Program-made: the position numbers and the translations under genes
Assembly: GCA_005239465.1 (NCBI GenBank)
Contig: SPAW01000004.1
Coordinates: forward strand, 1-64,000
Length of the DNA stretch: 64,000 nucleotides
Direction of reading: 5' to 3'
Source: Nitrospira sp.
Lineage (GTDB): Bacteria > Nitrospirota > Nitrospiria > Nitrospirales > Nitrospiraceae
Notes under the pieces: model-generated
Told to the model about the DNA's origin: nothing
The model's input: only the letters and a program-made list of their open reading frames with translations
The model's database searches: none
Shown: one piece after another, positions 35,591 to 44,819 of the stretch
Position numbering within the stretch: position 1 is the stretch's first letter
Layout of the letters: each line of letters starts with the position of its first letter

Positions 35591-36397
35591 GTGACGTGTC
35601 TCCGCGTGGATGGAAAGGGCACGTTGAATCAAAAGCTTTCTCCTCTCATCGAATTGCAAAAACTCGATCTCCGTATCATGGAGATCAATGAGATCCGCAG
35701 AAAAATCCCCGAACGTCTCCATACTGCCGAAGCCCCCTTTCGAGGCGCTACACAGATTCTGAACGACACGACGACCGCCGTCGAAGTGGCGGTCAAAGAG
35801 CGGCGTTCGCATGAGAAGGATCTGGAGGCGCACGAGGCGCAGACGGACAAGATGAAGTCGCGTCTGTCGGAGTTGAAGACCAACAAGGAATATCAGGCCC
35901 ATCTATTCGAGATCGAGATGTCGAACAAGAAACGCGGGGACTTTGAAGAGAAGATTCTCGTCTGTATGGAGAAGATCGATCAATTACAGCGAACGGCGAA
36001 GGAAACCCAAGAAAAGGTCAAGGCCTTGGAGACGGTGTTTGCGCAGGAAAAGAAGCTGCTGGACGAACAGGATCGCACGCTTGCCTCCGAACTGGCTCAA
36101 TTGGAAACGCAGCAGCGCGAGGCCTCGGCGCGGGTGGAGAAAGGTCTTCTCGAACGGTACAACCAGATCAAAGCGGCTCGAAAAGATCAGGCCCTGGCGG
36201 CGGTTCGCGAAGGAATCTGCGCCGGATGTCGTCTCCAAATTCCTCCGCAGCTCATTGCTGATGTCAAACGCTCTGAGGATCTGCATGTGTGCCCCTACTG
36301 TCGCCGGATGTTGTATTGGGAGGGGGAACCGGTCGTTGAAGCTCCGTCCGTGCCCGGAGGCAAGTCGGCGGATCTTGAAATAGGGGAGTCAGTCTAA
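35591..36397 (+). CDS. coiled-coil protein with C-terminal C4 zinc ribbon (CT398-like)
   Basis: The protein is up to 268 residues (GTG 35591; a GTG at 35606 or TTG at 35624 after GGAAAGG is also possible). It has a long coiled coil (about 12-200), then a zinc ribbon with CAGCRLQIPPQL and HVCPYCRRMLYW. Family members are common, possibly RNA- or DNA-linked, and have no settled role. It ends four bases into the convergent RNase HIII gene. Confidence 0.8.
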   Translation: MTCLRVDGKGTLNQKLSPLIELQKLDLRIMEINEIRRKIPERLHTAEAPFRGATQILNDTTTAVEVAVKERRSHEKDLEAHEAQTDKMKSRLSELKTNKEYQAHLFEIEMSNKKRGDFEEKILVCMEKIDQLQRTAKETQEKVKALETVFAQEKKLLDEQDRTLASELAQLETQQREASARVEKGLLERYNQIKAARKDQALAAVREGICAGCRLQIPPQLIADVKRSEDLHVCPYCRRMLYWEGEPVVEAPSVPGGKSADLEIGESV

Positions 36398-37056
36398 GTC
36401 AGTCCATCCAGCACGGCTTGGGTGGTTTTGAAGTGCAGTTTAGCCACCGAATCCAGTCGGTCCTGTCCATGTTTCTTGATAATCATTCGGGCGGCGAGCT
36501 CGACGGCCGGTGAGGCGCCTTTGGGAAGCGTGGTACCCACTTCATTCGAGAGCCGCTTCAGCTGGTGCAGAAATTCAGCGCGTGCCAAGATGGAGGCGGC
36601 AGCTACGGCCATATCAGATTCTGCTTTGGTTCGCTGTTCCAAGACAATCTTCCGCCCCTTCTCCTGCAGCGCATTGAGAATCAGCCGCTCGTCTCCGAAC
36701 TGATCCGAGATTGCACGCTCGCACGAAACCCGTTCAAGTAGGTTCTCAAGCGCCTTGGCATGGCCCCACGCGAGCAATCGATTGAGGTTGCGAATTTTCG
36801 CATAGAGTTCGTTGTACTTGTGTGGGCCGATCGCGATGACGCTGTGAGGGCAGATCGTCTTGATGTCCGGCGCCATCTCGAGAATGCGCCCATCAGAAAT
36901 CTTCTTGCTGTCGCGGACCTGCATCAGGGCAAGTTCGCCTTGGGTCGTCGTATTCACAAACACGGCGGCGATGACGAGCGGGCCGAAGTAGTCCCCTTTC
37001 CCGGACTCGTCGATGCCGATGCGGTCGATCGTGCGCTGTGGATGTTGTCTGGTCAT
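36394..37056 (-). CDS. rnhC: RNase HIII-type ribonuclease H, catalytic domain only
   Basis: The 220-residue protein has the type-HIII active-site signature IGIDESGKGDYFGPLVIAAV, then RDSKKISDGR and ESDMAVAAASILAR with acidic catalytic residues. RNase HIII degrades RNA in RNA-DNA hybrids. The usual N-terminal TBP-like substrate-binding domain (about 80 residues) is missing: the catalytic motif begins at residue 13. It is a short version, or an RNase HII that converged on the motif. Confidence 0.8.
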   Translation of the reverse strand: MTRQHPQRTIDRIGIDESGKGDYFGPLVIAAVFVNTTTQGELALMQVRDSKKISDGRILEMAPDIKTICPHSVIAIGPHKYNELYAKIRNLNRLLAWGHAKALENLLERVSCERAISDQFGDERLILNALQEKGRKIVLEQRTKAESDMAVAAASILARAEFLHQLKRLSNEVGTTLPKGASPAVELAARMIIKKHGQDRLDSVAKLHFKTTQAVLDGLT

Positions 37057-37175
37057 GGGCCTGCACCCCCCATAGATAGAAAATTTTTCTGGGGCGCGGT
37101 AATCTACTCAATTAGATGCAGGGCGGTCAATTTATCATGGCTGATTTGTCTGGAAGTGATTTTTCAGGAGGATGG

Positions 37176-38050
37176 ATGATGCAGACCCGATCACACATGA
37201 TGCGCTCCTTTGCAGTGCTCATCCTATTGGTGGGGGTTCTTTGGTTGGCCGGGTGTGAAACCAATCCCTATACGGGACGCCAACAGCTGCTGATGTCATC
37301 AGTCGCTGAAGAAATGCAAATGGGGGCACAAGCCTATGATCAGGTCAAGAGCGATCCGAAAATGAGACCTTCTAAAGATCCCCGAGAAATCGAACCGGTG
37401 AAACGGGTTGCGACGCGGATCATCGAAGCCGCGAAACGGTCAAAATACGCGGAGATGGCGAAACAGTTTCAGTGGGAAGTGACGGTGATCAAGGATGATA
37501 AGACGGCAAATGCCTTTGCGCTTCCTGGCGGAAAGATGGCCGTGTACACCGGCATTTTCCCCGTTGCGAAAACAGAGGCCGGCTTGGCAGCTGTGATGGG
37601 CCATGAGGTGGTGCACGCATTGGCGCGCCATGGGGCGGAGCGCATGAGTCAGGGGCAATTGACGAACGCGGCATTGCAAGTGGCTGGGGTGGCAGCAGGG
37701 GCCAGTGGAGGCGGGGGTGTGATGTCTCTCAGGCTACCATGGCGGCGCTTGGCGTAGGGGCACAGGTCGGCGTGCTTCTTCCTTTTAGTCGGAAACATGA
37801 ATCAGAGGCCGACTATGTGGGGATCCTCTTAGCGGCCGACGCCGGGTATGACCCACGTGAGTCTGTAGCACTATGGGAGCGGATGGCGCAGTTATCGAGT
37901 GGTGGAGGGCCTGATGAGTTTTTGTCGACTCATCCGAGCCACGGAACAAGAATCGATCAATTGAAGACCTGGATGCCAGAAGCCATGGCTATCTACCAGA
38001 CAAAGTCTGCGGTTCCCGCTGCTGCTTTACCGGCAATGGGTGGGCGGTAG
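37176..38050 (+). pseudogene. M48-family metalloprotease lipoprotein, frameshifted
   Basis: Starting at ATG 37176 after AGGAGG, the first frame has a lipobox (LWLAGCETNPYTGRQQ) and the zinc motif HEVVHALARHGAERM, then runs out at 37757. A second frame, from before MAALGVGAQVGVLLPF (37739), carries the rest, including the third zinc ligand in SRKHESEADYVGILL and the C-terminal STHPSHGTRIDQL. The break falls between 37713 and 37738, near GGGGG and TCTCTC; gain of a CT pair is the simplest cause. M48 lipoproteins of this type (BepA/LoiP-like) work in outer-membrane protein quality control. Confidence 0.8.
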
Positions 38051-38239
38051 ACCGTCGACAACCCACCTTCATGCCAGAGTCCGAAGCACTATCTGGGGTC
38101 TCATAGGTCTGCTGTGAGGCCTCCGGTAGGACTCGCTGTCTCCCCCCCATCCGAATAGGGTGCCTCTCCTTTTGCAGGATTGGTACTTTCGCGATCCTGT
38201 GCGACAGTTTCACTCTGAACTTCGAATAAGGAGGCATCC

Positions 38240-38605
38240 ATGGAGAGTCGATATAGCGCACGGGTTCCCGTTGAATGTTCCGTGGTGTTTGCGGGTGAGG
38301 CCGTAATCGGTGAAGGGCGTGTAATCGACGTCTCGTTGCCTGGTTGCCTCATGGAAAGTCCTGAATCCGTAAAGCCGGGCGACTATGTCCAGCTGAAATT
38401 ATTCCTCCCAGATCAACAGCCCGTGATCAGCGTGCCACTTGCTGTCGTTCGTTGGGCTGACGGTAATCGGGTCGGTGTCGAGTTTATTCGTTCTTCAGAG
38501 GATGACCAGACACGGCTCACACGCTTTGTCCAACGCCATCGGCAAGGGGCCTCGACGCCCAAGTGGGATGGCGGGGTTGAAATTCTATCTGCTGCAGGGG
38601 ATTAG
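38240..38605 (+). CDS. PilZ-domain protein
   Basis: The 121-residue protein is a single PilZ domain with the c-di-GMP-binding residues RYSARVPVEC (RxxxR) and IDVSLPGCLME (D/NxSxxG). A well-placed AAGGAGG precedes the ATG. It should bind cyclic di-GMP and act on an unidentified partner. Confidence 0.85.
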   Translation: MESRYSARVPVECSVVFAGEAVIGEGRVIDVSLPGCLMESPESVKPGDYVQLKLFLPDQQPVISVPLAVVRWADGNRVGVEFIRSSEDDQTRLTRFVQRHRQGASTPKWDGGVEILSAAGD

Positions 38606-38634
38606 GGAGTAGGCAGTTCTTTTCGTCCATGTTC

Positions 38635-38664
38635 TTGTCACAACCTACCGTCATTCTTTATACT
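38635..38664 (+). promoter_or_regulatory. promoter of rnpB
   Basis: TTGTCA and TATACT are separated by 18 bases; transcription would start close to the predicted 5' end of RNase P RNA. Confidence 0.55.
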
Positions 38665-38675
38665 GAGTCTGCGTG

Positions 38676-39102
38676 GGTGTGAAGACTGGGTGATCGCTCG
38701 ATGCTTCTGGCATCGGGAGGAAAGTCCGGACTCCACGGGCAGGGCGCTGGGTAATTCCCAGGCGGAGCAATCCGACACCAGCACCACAGAAATCAAACCG
38801 CCGATGGCCAAGGCGACGGGATCCCATCTGGTCGCTGCGGCTCAGGTAAGGGTGAAACGGTGGGGTAAGAGCCCACCGCGGTGATGGTGACATCACTGGC
38901 ACGGTAAGCGTCGCCCGGTGCAAGGCCAAATAGGAAGACGCTTGCAGGGCTCCTCGCGAGTCTTGCAAACCGACTGGCCCGGTCGAGGTCTTCGGGTAGG
39001 TCGCTTGAGGTTCGAGGTAACTCGAATCCCAGAGAAATGATCATCCATGCGAAGAAGGCAATTTCTTCGCGGGACAGAATCCGGCTTATAGGTCTTCGCA
39101 CC
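38676..39102 (+). ncRNA. rnpB: RNase P RNA
   Basis: The conserved core is present: GAGGAAAGTCCGGACTCCAC near the 5' end, GGGTGAAACGGTGGGGTAAG in the middle and GACAGAATCCGGCTTATAG near the 3' end. The ends pair as P1 (GGTGTGAAGACT with GGTCTTCGCACC), which sets the boundaries. It is the catalytic RNA that matures tRNA 5' ends. Length about 427 bases, type A-like. Confidence 0.92.
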
Positions 39103-39234
39103 TGCGCCCTTTTCTCCGGTGAGTGATAACGCTCCTCTGAGGGTTTTCTTTATCTGTGGGTATCTTTAGCAGAGAAGAAATTCAGAGTAGGGTTCACTTC
39201 ACCTCATTCTCAAACCGCTCTTCAGTAGATCCTA

Positions 39235-39263
39235 TTGACGCTTCCAAACCAGGATGGTAGGAT
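39235..39263 (+). promoter_or_regulatory. promoter of ilvB, in a 300-base intergenic region
   Basis: TTGACG and TAGGAT are separated by 17 bases. The region from rnpB to ilvB (39103-39407) holds no gene. The leader from about 39270 to 39407 shows no T-box sequence or leader peptide rich in Ile, Leu or Val that I can see. Confidence 0.5.
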
Positions 39264-39407
39264 CTCGCATCTTTCCCATTGATTTTTCAGAAAATTCTGA
39301 ACGATCATGGGTCCTGTCATTTCTGTAAGACGTGCCATTTCTGGCATCAAAAGGTTAGCTGATTCTTGGTATTGTGCCCTATCTCGTGGTTGGAGGGAGG
39401 GACTGTC

Positions 39408-41183
39408 ATGATACTCACCGGTGCTGAGATCTTCATCGAATGCCTCAAGCGGGAAGGGGTGAAGACCGTCTTCGCACTTCCTGGCGGGGTCGTCTTGAAG
39501 ATTTTCGATATGCTCCACCAGCAGAAGGACCTCGAGATTATTTTGACGCGCCATGAGCAGGGGGCGGGCCATATGGCCGAAGGCTATGCCAAGGCCACGG
39601 GCAAGGCGGGCGTGTGCCTCGTGACGTCCGGTCCCGGTATGACCAACGTGATTACGGCCTTGGCCGATGCGTACATGGACTCCGTGCCACTGGTGTGTTT
39701 CAGCGGGCAAGTGCCGACCAGCTTGATCGGAAACGATGCGTTTCAGGAGGCGGATAATGTGGGCTTGAGCCGGCCCTGCACGAAGTACAACTTTCTTGTC
39801 AAAGACGTGAACGATTTGGCCACGACGATTAAAGAGGCCTTCTACATTGCGACGACCGGCCGTCCAGGACCGGTGCTGGTCGATATCCCGAAAGACGTGT
39901 CCATGGCAAAAACGGAGTTCAGCTATCCAAATTCCGTGTCGATCCGCGGGTATAACCCAACATACGAGGGCAATAAGTGGCAGATCAAGCAAGCGGCTGA
40001 AGCGATTACCAAGGCCAAGAAGCCGATTCTCTATGTGGGCGGCGGCGTGGTGTTTTCCGGCGCCTCGCAGGAATTGCTCGAATTGGCCGAGATGACGCAG
40101 ATTCCGGTAGACATGACTCTGATGGGCCTCGGCGCATTTCCCGGCGAGCACCCCCTGTCCATGGGGATGATGGGGATGCACGGCACCTATCAGGCGAATA
40201 TGGCGGTGCATTACTCTGATCTCGTGATCGCGGTCGGGGCTCGTTTCGACGATCGGGTGACCGGCAAAGTGTCGGAGTTCTGCCCCTATGCCAAGATTAT
40301 TCACATCGACATCGATCCGACGTCGATCCGAAAAAACATCAACGTCGACATTCCGATCGTCGGCGATTGCAAGACCGTGCTCCGCGAGTTGAATCAAATT
40401 CTGCGCGCGACGGTGAACGGCGAGCAGAAAGAACTCCGGAAGCCCTGGTGGGATCAGATTTGCGAATGGCGGCAGGCGCACCCGCTGACTTATCATCAGG
40501 AAAAGGACGGGCCGATCAAGCCGCAGCAGGTGGTGAAGCAGCTGTATGAACTCACGAAGAATCGAGACCCGATCGTCTCAACGGACGTCGGACAGCACCA
40601 AATGTGGGCCGCACAGTACTTCAAGCTGGCGAAGCCGAACCGGTGGTTGACCTCGGGCGGTCTTGGGACGATGGGCTTTGGGTTCCCCGCGGCCATGGGC
40701 GCGCAAGCCGCCTTCCGCGATCGCCTCGTCCTCTGCATCGCCGGAGACGGCAGCATTCAGATGAACATGCAGGAGATGGCGACGGCGGTGGTGAGCAAAC
40801 TGCCGGTAAAGATCATCATTCTGAATAACCGATTCCACGGCATGGTGCGTCAGTGGCAGGATCTCTTCTACGAAGGGCGCTATGCGTCGAGCTATCTGGA
40901 TACGACGCCGGATTTCGTGAAGCTGGCGGAGGCCTATGGCGCAGTCGGATTGCGAGCCAACAAGGTGGGGGATCTCGACAGCGTGCTGAAAGAAGCCATG
41001 GCCACTGATAAACCCGTCATCGTGGATGTCCAGACCTATCCGTACGAGAACTGCTATCCGATGATTCCGGCCGGCGGCTGCAACCACGAGATGATTCTTG
41101 AAGACCCGCCGGAGTTAAAGAAGAAACAATCTGGCGCGGCGAGAGTGACGCCGGAAGATAAAGACACCGTGTTAACGGCATAA
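39408..41183 (+). CDS. ilvB: acetolactate synthase, large subunit
   Basis: The roughly 591-residue protein starts at ATG 39408 after GGAGGGAGG. It has the N-terminal TPP-binding half (FALPGGVVLKIFDML; RHEQGAGHMAEGYAKATGKA), a middle FAD-type domain and the C-terminal TPP motif (AGDGSIQMNMQEMATAV, then NNRFHGMVRQW). It makes acetolactate or acetohydroxybutyrate, first step of valine, leucine and isoleucine synthesis. Small subunit ilvN and ilvC follow. Confidence 0.95.
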   Translation: MILTGAEIFIECLKREGVKTVFALPGGVVLKIFDMLHQQKDLEIILTRHEQGAGHMAEGYAKATGKAGVCLVTSGPGMTNVITALADAYMDSVPLVCFSGQVPTSLIGNDAFQEADNVGLSRPCTKYNFLVKDVNDLATTIKEAFYIATTGRPGPVLVDIPKDVSMAKTEFSYPNSVSIRGYNPTYEGNKWQIKQAAEAITKAKKPILYVGGGVVFSGASQELLELAEMTQIPVDMTLMGLGAFPGEHPLSMGMMGMHGTYQANMAVHYSDLVIAVGARFDDRVTGKVSEFCPYAKIIHIDIDPTSIRKNINVDIPIVGDCKTVLRELNQILRATVNGEQKELRKPWWDQICEWRQAHPLTYHQEKDGPIKPQQVVKQLYELTKNRDPIVSTDVGQHQMWAAQYFKLAKPNRWLTSGGLGTMGFGFPAAMGAQAAFRDRLVLCIAGDGSIQMNMQEMATAVVSKLPVKIIILNNRFHGMVRQWQDLFYEGRYASSYLDTTPDFVKLAEAYGAVGLRANKVGDLDSVLKEAMATDKPVIVDVQTYPYENCYPMIPAGGCNHEMILEDPPELKKKQSGAARVTPEDKDTVLTA

Positions 41184-41204
41184 ACAACAGTGTTGAATTG
41201 TGAA

Positions 41205-41257
41205 TGATGAATGTTGAGTTAGGCCCGATGAATTAAACATTCAACATTCAACATTCA
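41205..41257 (+). repeat. short tandem and inverted repeats between ilvB and ilvN
   Basis: The unit CATTCAA occurs about three times in tandem near 41238-41257, and a nearby GAATGATGAATGTTGA is its imperfect inverse, so the gap can fold into an AT-rich hairpin. It may damp expression of ilvN relative to ilvB, or be a repeat element. Confidence 0.5.
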
Positions 41258-41273
41258 ATATTTAAAATTTCTC

Positions 41274-41792
41274 ATGGAACATATCATTTCGGTGACAGTT
41301 GAGAATAAGTTTGGCGTGCTTTCCCGGGTTGCTGGATTGTTCAGCGGCCGCGGGTTTAACATTGAGAGTCTTTCGGTCGCACCCACGCTCGATCCCTCCA
41401 TGTCTCAGATGACCATTGTGACTTCAGGAGATGAGCGGATTATCGAGCAGATCGTCAAGCAGCTCAATAAGCTGATCGATGTGATCAAAGTGGTGGATCT
41501 GAACGAGACGGAGTCTGTCTCACGGGAAACGGCGATCATCAAGGTTCATACGAAGGATGAGGATCGGGCAGAGGCGCTCAGGATCGTGGATATTTTTCGG
41601 GCGAACGTCATCGACTCCACGCCGAGCACCTACACGATCGAAGTCTCCGGAGATCCCAAGAAGATTGAAGCGATCATCAATTTGTTGCAGCCCCTTGGGA
41701 TCAAGGAATTGGTCCGCACCGGTCGGGTCGCCGTGGCTCGGGAACCGATTCGTCCGGCTACCGTGCAAGCCAAGAAGGTTGTCCGCGAGTAG
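41274..41792 (+). CDS. ilvN: acetolactate synthase, small regulatory subunit
   Basis: The 172-residue protein has an N-terminal ACT domain (ISVTVENKFGVLSRVAGLFS, GRGFNIESLSVAPT) that binds valine for feedback, and the C-terminal domain found in long forms such as IlvH. It activates IlvB. Confidence 0.95.
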   Translation: MEHIISVTVENKFGVLSRVAGLFSGRGFNIESLSVAPTLDPSMSQMTIVTSGDERIIEQIVKQLNKLIDVIKVVDLNETESVSRETAIIKVHTKDEDRAEALRIVDIFRANVIDSTPSTYTIEVSGDPKKIEAIINLLQPLGIKELVRTGRVAVAREPIRPATVQAKKVVRE

Positions 41793-41843
41793 CTTCCCGC
41801 CGAGTACGCACGTCGGCTATTGTTATAAAGATACGCGTTGTAG

Positions 41844-42869
<1,026 letters not shown>

Positions 42870-42881
42870 GGCCTGCATTAC

Positions 42882-43532
42882 GTGGCAGATCGTGCCGTCG
42901 GCGTCCCGTTTGCCAAAGAAGGAATTCCCTTCATTGCGGCTCCCGCCGGCGTTACACTGCTGGCTGGATGGCTGAGCTGGCCTATCGTGGCGATCGGGGC
43001 TGCGCTCCTGACGCTTTTTGTCGCGTGGTTCTTCCGTAATCCGGCCAGAGTTGCGCCCCAGGGCCCGCGTCTCGTGCTGGCCCCCGGTGATGGGAAAGTC
43101 ATTGCAATCGAAGAAGAGTTTGAGCCCCGGTTTCTGAAAGATCGCAGTATTAGGCTCACGATTTTCTTGAATGTGTTCGATGTGCACATCAATCGGATTC
43201 CCTGCGATGGAGTCGTTGAAGATGTGCAGTATCAGCCGGGATTATTCTTGGTTGCCAGCAAGCCGGAAGCAACGATAAAGAATGAACAGAATGCCTTGAT
43301 GATTCGGACGTCTGAGGGTGCGAAAGTGTTGTGTGTGCAAGTCGCGGGTTTGATCGCCCGGCGCATTGTCTGTTGGGTTTCGGCAAAGGATCGAGCGATA
43401 CGAGGTGAACGGTTTGGATTGATCCGCTTTGGGTCGCGGATGGATACATTTCTTCCCATTGGGACGGTCGTTAAGGTGGGAGTCGGTGATCAGGTGAAGG
43501 GTGGAGAAACCATTCTGGGAGAACTGCGATGA
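42882..43532 (+). CDS. psd: phosphatidylserine decarboxylase, short form
   Basis: The 216-residue proenzyme starts at GTG 42882. It has an N-terminal membrane segment (GVTLLAGWLSWPIVAIGAAL), the VLAPGDGKVIAI and FLNVFDVHINRIP motifs, and a self-cleavage site in RFGSRMD, where the Ser would become the pyruvoyl group. This G-S-R type is the short bacterial/archaeal class. It overlaps pssA by four bases, joining the two steps to phosphatidylethanolamine. Confidence 0.92.
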   Translation: MADRAVGVPFAKEGIPFIAAPAGVTLLAGWLSWPIVAIGAALLTLFVAWFFRNPARVAPQGPRLVLAPGDGKVIAIEEEFEPRFLKDRSIRLTIFLNVFDVHINRIPCDGVVEDVQYQPGLFLVASKPEATIKNEQNALMIRTSEGAKVLCVQVAGLIARRIVCWVSAKDRAIRGERFGLIRFGSRMDTFLPIGTVVKVGVGDQVKGGETILGELR

Positions 43533-44335
43533 AAACCACCGGTTTTAGAAACTCTTTTGGGAAAGACGGGAAGCAACGCAAGGCGGCCATGCATCTGATT
43601 CCGAACCTCTTCACGACCGGCAATTTGTTCTGTGGAGTTTTTGCGATTCTCTCGGTCTTCAATGCCAACTACATGGCGGCGGCCATTGCGATTCTGGTCG
43701 CGATGATTTTTGACGTCCTTGATGGCAAGTCAGCCAGGCTGACGAATAGCACGAGTCATTTCGGACTGGAGTATGACTCCCTGTCCGATCTCATCTCGTT
43801 CGGTGTCGCGCCAGGGCTCCTGATCTATTCCTGGGCGTTGAGCGGGCAGGGGACGTTCGGAGTGGCCGTCATGTTCGCTTATGTGGCCATGGGCGCGGTG
43901 CGTTTGGCACGGTTCAACTCAACCGTGGCCTTATCTGACGGCAAGTATTTTACCGGCCTTGCTATTCCTGCAGCGGCGGGAGTCATTGCCTCTATGGTCG
44001 TGTTTGATCATTACATCGTTCGGATGGGGGCGGAGGTGAAGCCGATCCTCGTGTTGATCATCACCCTCACGCTGTCTTTCCTGATGGTCAGTACGATCAA
44101 GTATCGCAGCTTTAAAGAGCTGAAGTTTAAGGGCCACCGGCAGATCACCTATCTTGTGTGGGGGATTCTCGCATTGATGATGGTAGCAGCCTGGCCTCAG
44201 GTTATGTTATTTATCATCTTCGCCGGCTATGCCTTGATGGGTCCGGTCGAGCGAACGTTCTGGCTAGTCGCACGAGCGGTTGGGAAAAAGGGCGCCGGGA
44301 AAACGGAATTGCCGCCGCTCGAATCGAAGTCGTAG
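43529..44335 (+). CDS. pssA: CDP-diacylglycerol--serine O-phosphatidyltransferase
   Basis: The 268-residue integral membrane enzyme carries the CDP-alcohol phosphotransferase motif DGKSARLTNSTSHFGLEYD followed by SLSD (D-G-x2-A-R-x8-G-x3-D-x3-D). It has about seven membrane segments. It makes phosphatidylserine, which the coupled psd product decarboxylates. Confidence 0.92.
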   Translation: MKTTGFRNSFGKDGKQRKAAMHLIPNLFTTGNLFCGVFAILSVFNANYMAAAIAILVAMIFDVLDGKSARLTNSTSHFGLEYDSLSDLISFGVAPGLLIYSWALSGQGTFGVAVMFAYVAMGAVRLARFNSTVALSDGKYFTGLAIPAAAGVIASMVVFDHYIVRMGAEVKPILVLIITLTLSFLMVSTIKYRSFKELKFKGHRQITYLVWGILALMMVAAWPQVMLFIIFAGYALMGPVERTFWLVARAVGKKGAGKTELPPLESKS

Positions 44336-44390
44336 TTGGGTATTGGAACTGGGATAGCAAGAGAAGACCACGCAGTCTACGAGTGGCTGT

Positions 44391-44641
44391 GAAGAGGAGC
44401 AGTACGCGAACTGCACAGACCTGAGAGAGCTGGTGGGTGGTGCAAACCAGCCTGTGCGTCGCGGAACTCGCCTCTGAGCCGAATCCCTGAACGAGGAGTA
44501 GGGGATTCCGACTCGCCCCCGTGAGTGGGCGAATGAAGGGCGCTGAACGACGTGCATGTTGTTCAGGCTGAATCAGGGTGGTACCACGGAGCTCTTGAAG
44601 CCTCCGTCCCTGGGCGTAGGGATAGAGGCTTTTGTGTTTTT
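44391..44641 (+). promoter_or_regulatory. T-box riboswitch (leucine type) before leuA
   Basis: Stem I has an AGAGAG-type bulge and the apical pair GCTGGT / ACCAGC around GGTGCAAACC. The specifier loop reads GGAACTCGCC with CTC at 44467-44469, a leucine codon. The T-box proper is AGGGTGGTACCACGG (44575-44589). A terminator follows at 44598-44641 (AAGCCTC..TCCCT / AGGGA..GAGGCTT then TTGTGTTTTT), overlapping the antiterminator. Uncharged tRNA-Leu should bind and allow transcription of leuA. Confidence 0.9.
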
Positions 44642-44803
44642 ACAGGCTGCTCAACACGACCGCCAGCTCAGAGAAGGGTGAGGTTAAGGCTCAGGTTGAG
44701 GCACAGATGAAGAAAGTCAGGTCTTCACTCAGCCTTGACCTCGACCTCAACCTATCTCAGAAGCTGCGGCCGCGCTGGACGCCCGTTGTGAGCGGTCTGA
44801 ACC
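44642..44803 (+). repeat. dispersed intergenic repeat, copy B, inserted between T-box and leuA
   Basis: It starts CAGGCTGCTCAACACGACCG, like the other copies, and shares with copy A the core AGATGAAG(A/C)AAGTC and CTTGACCTCGACCTCAACCT-like segment. It lies between the T-box terminator and the leuA start. Confidence 0.6.
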
Positions 44804-44819
44804 GAAGAGAGGTGGAGAC

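Noticed and set aside
39103-39407. T-box or leader-peptide control before ilvB
   Set aside because: No AGGGTGG-type sequence, terminator pair or branched-chain-rich leader peptide was found there.
39222-40496. 424-codon minus-strand open frame across ilvB
   Set aside because: Antisense of ilvB, with no family resemblance; it results from GC-rich codon usage.
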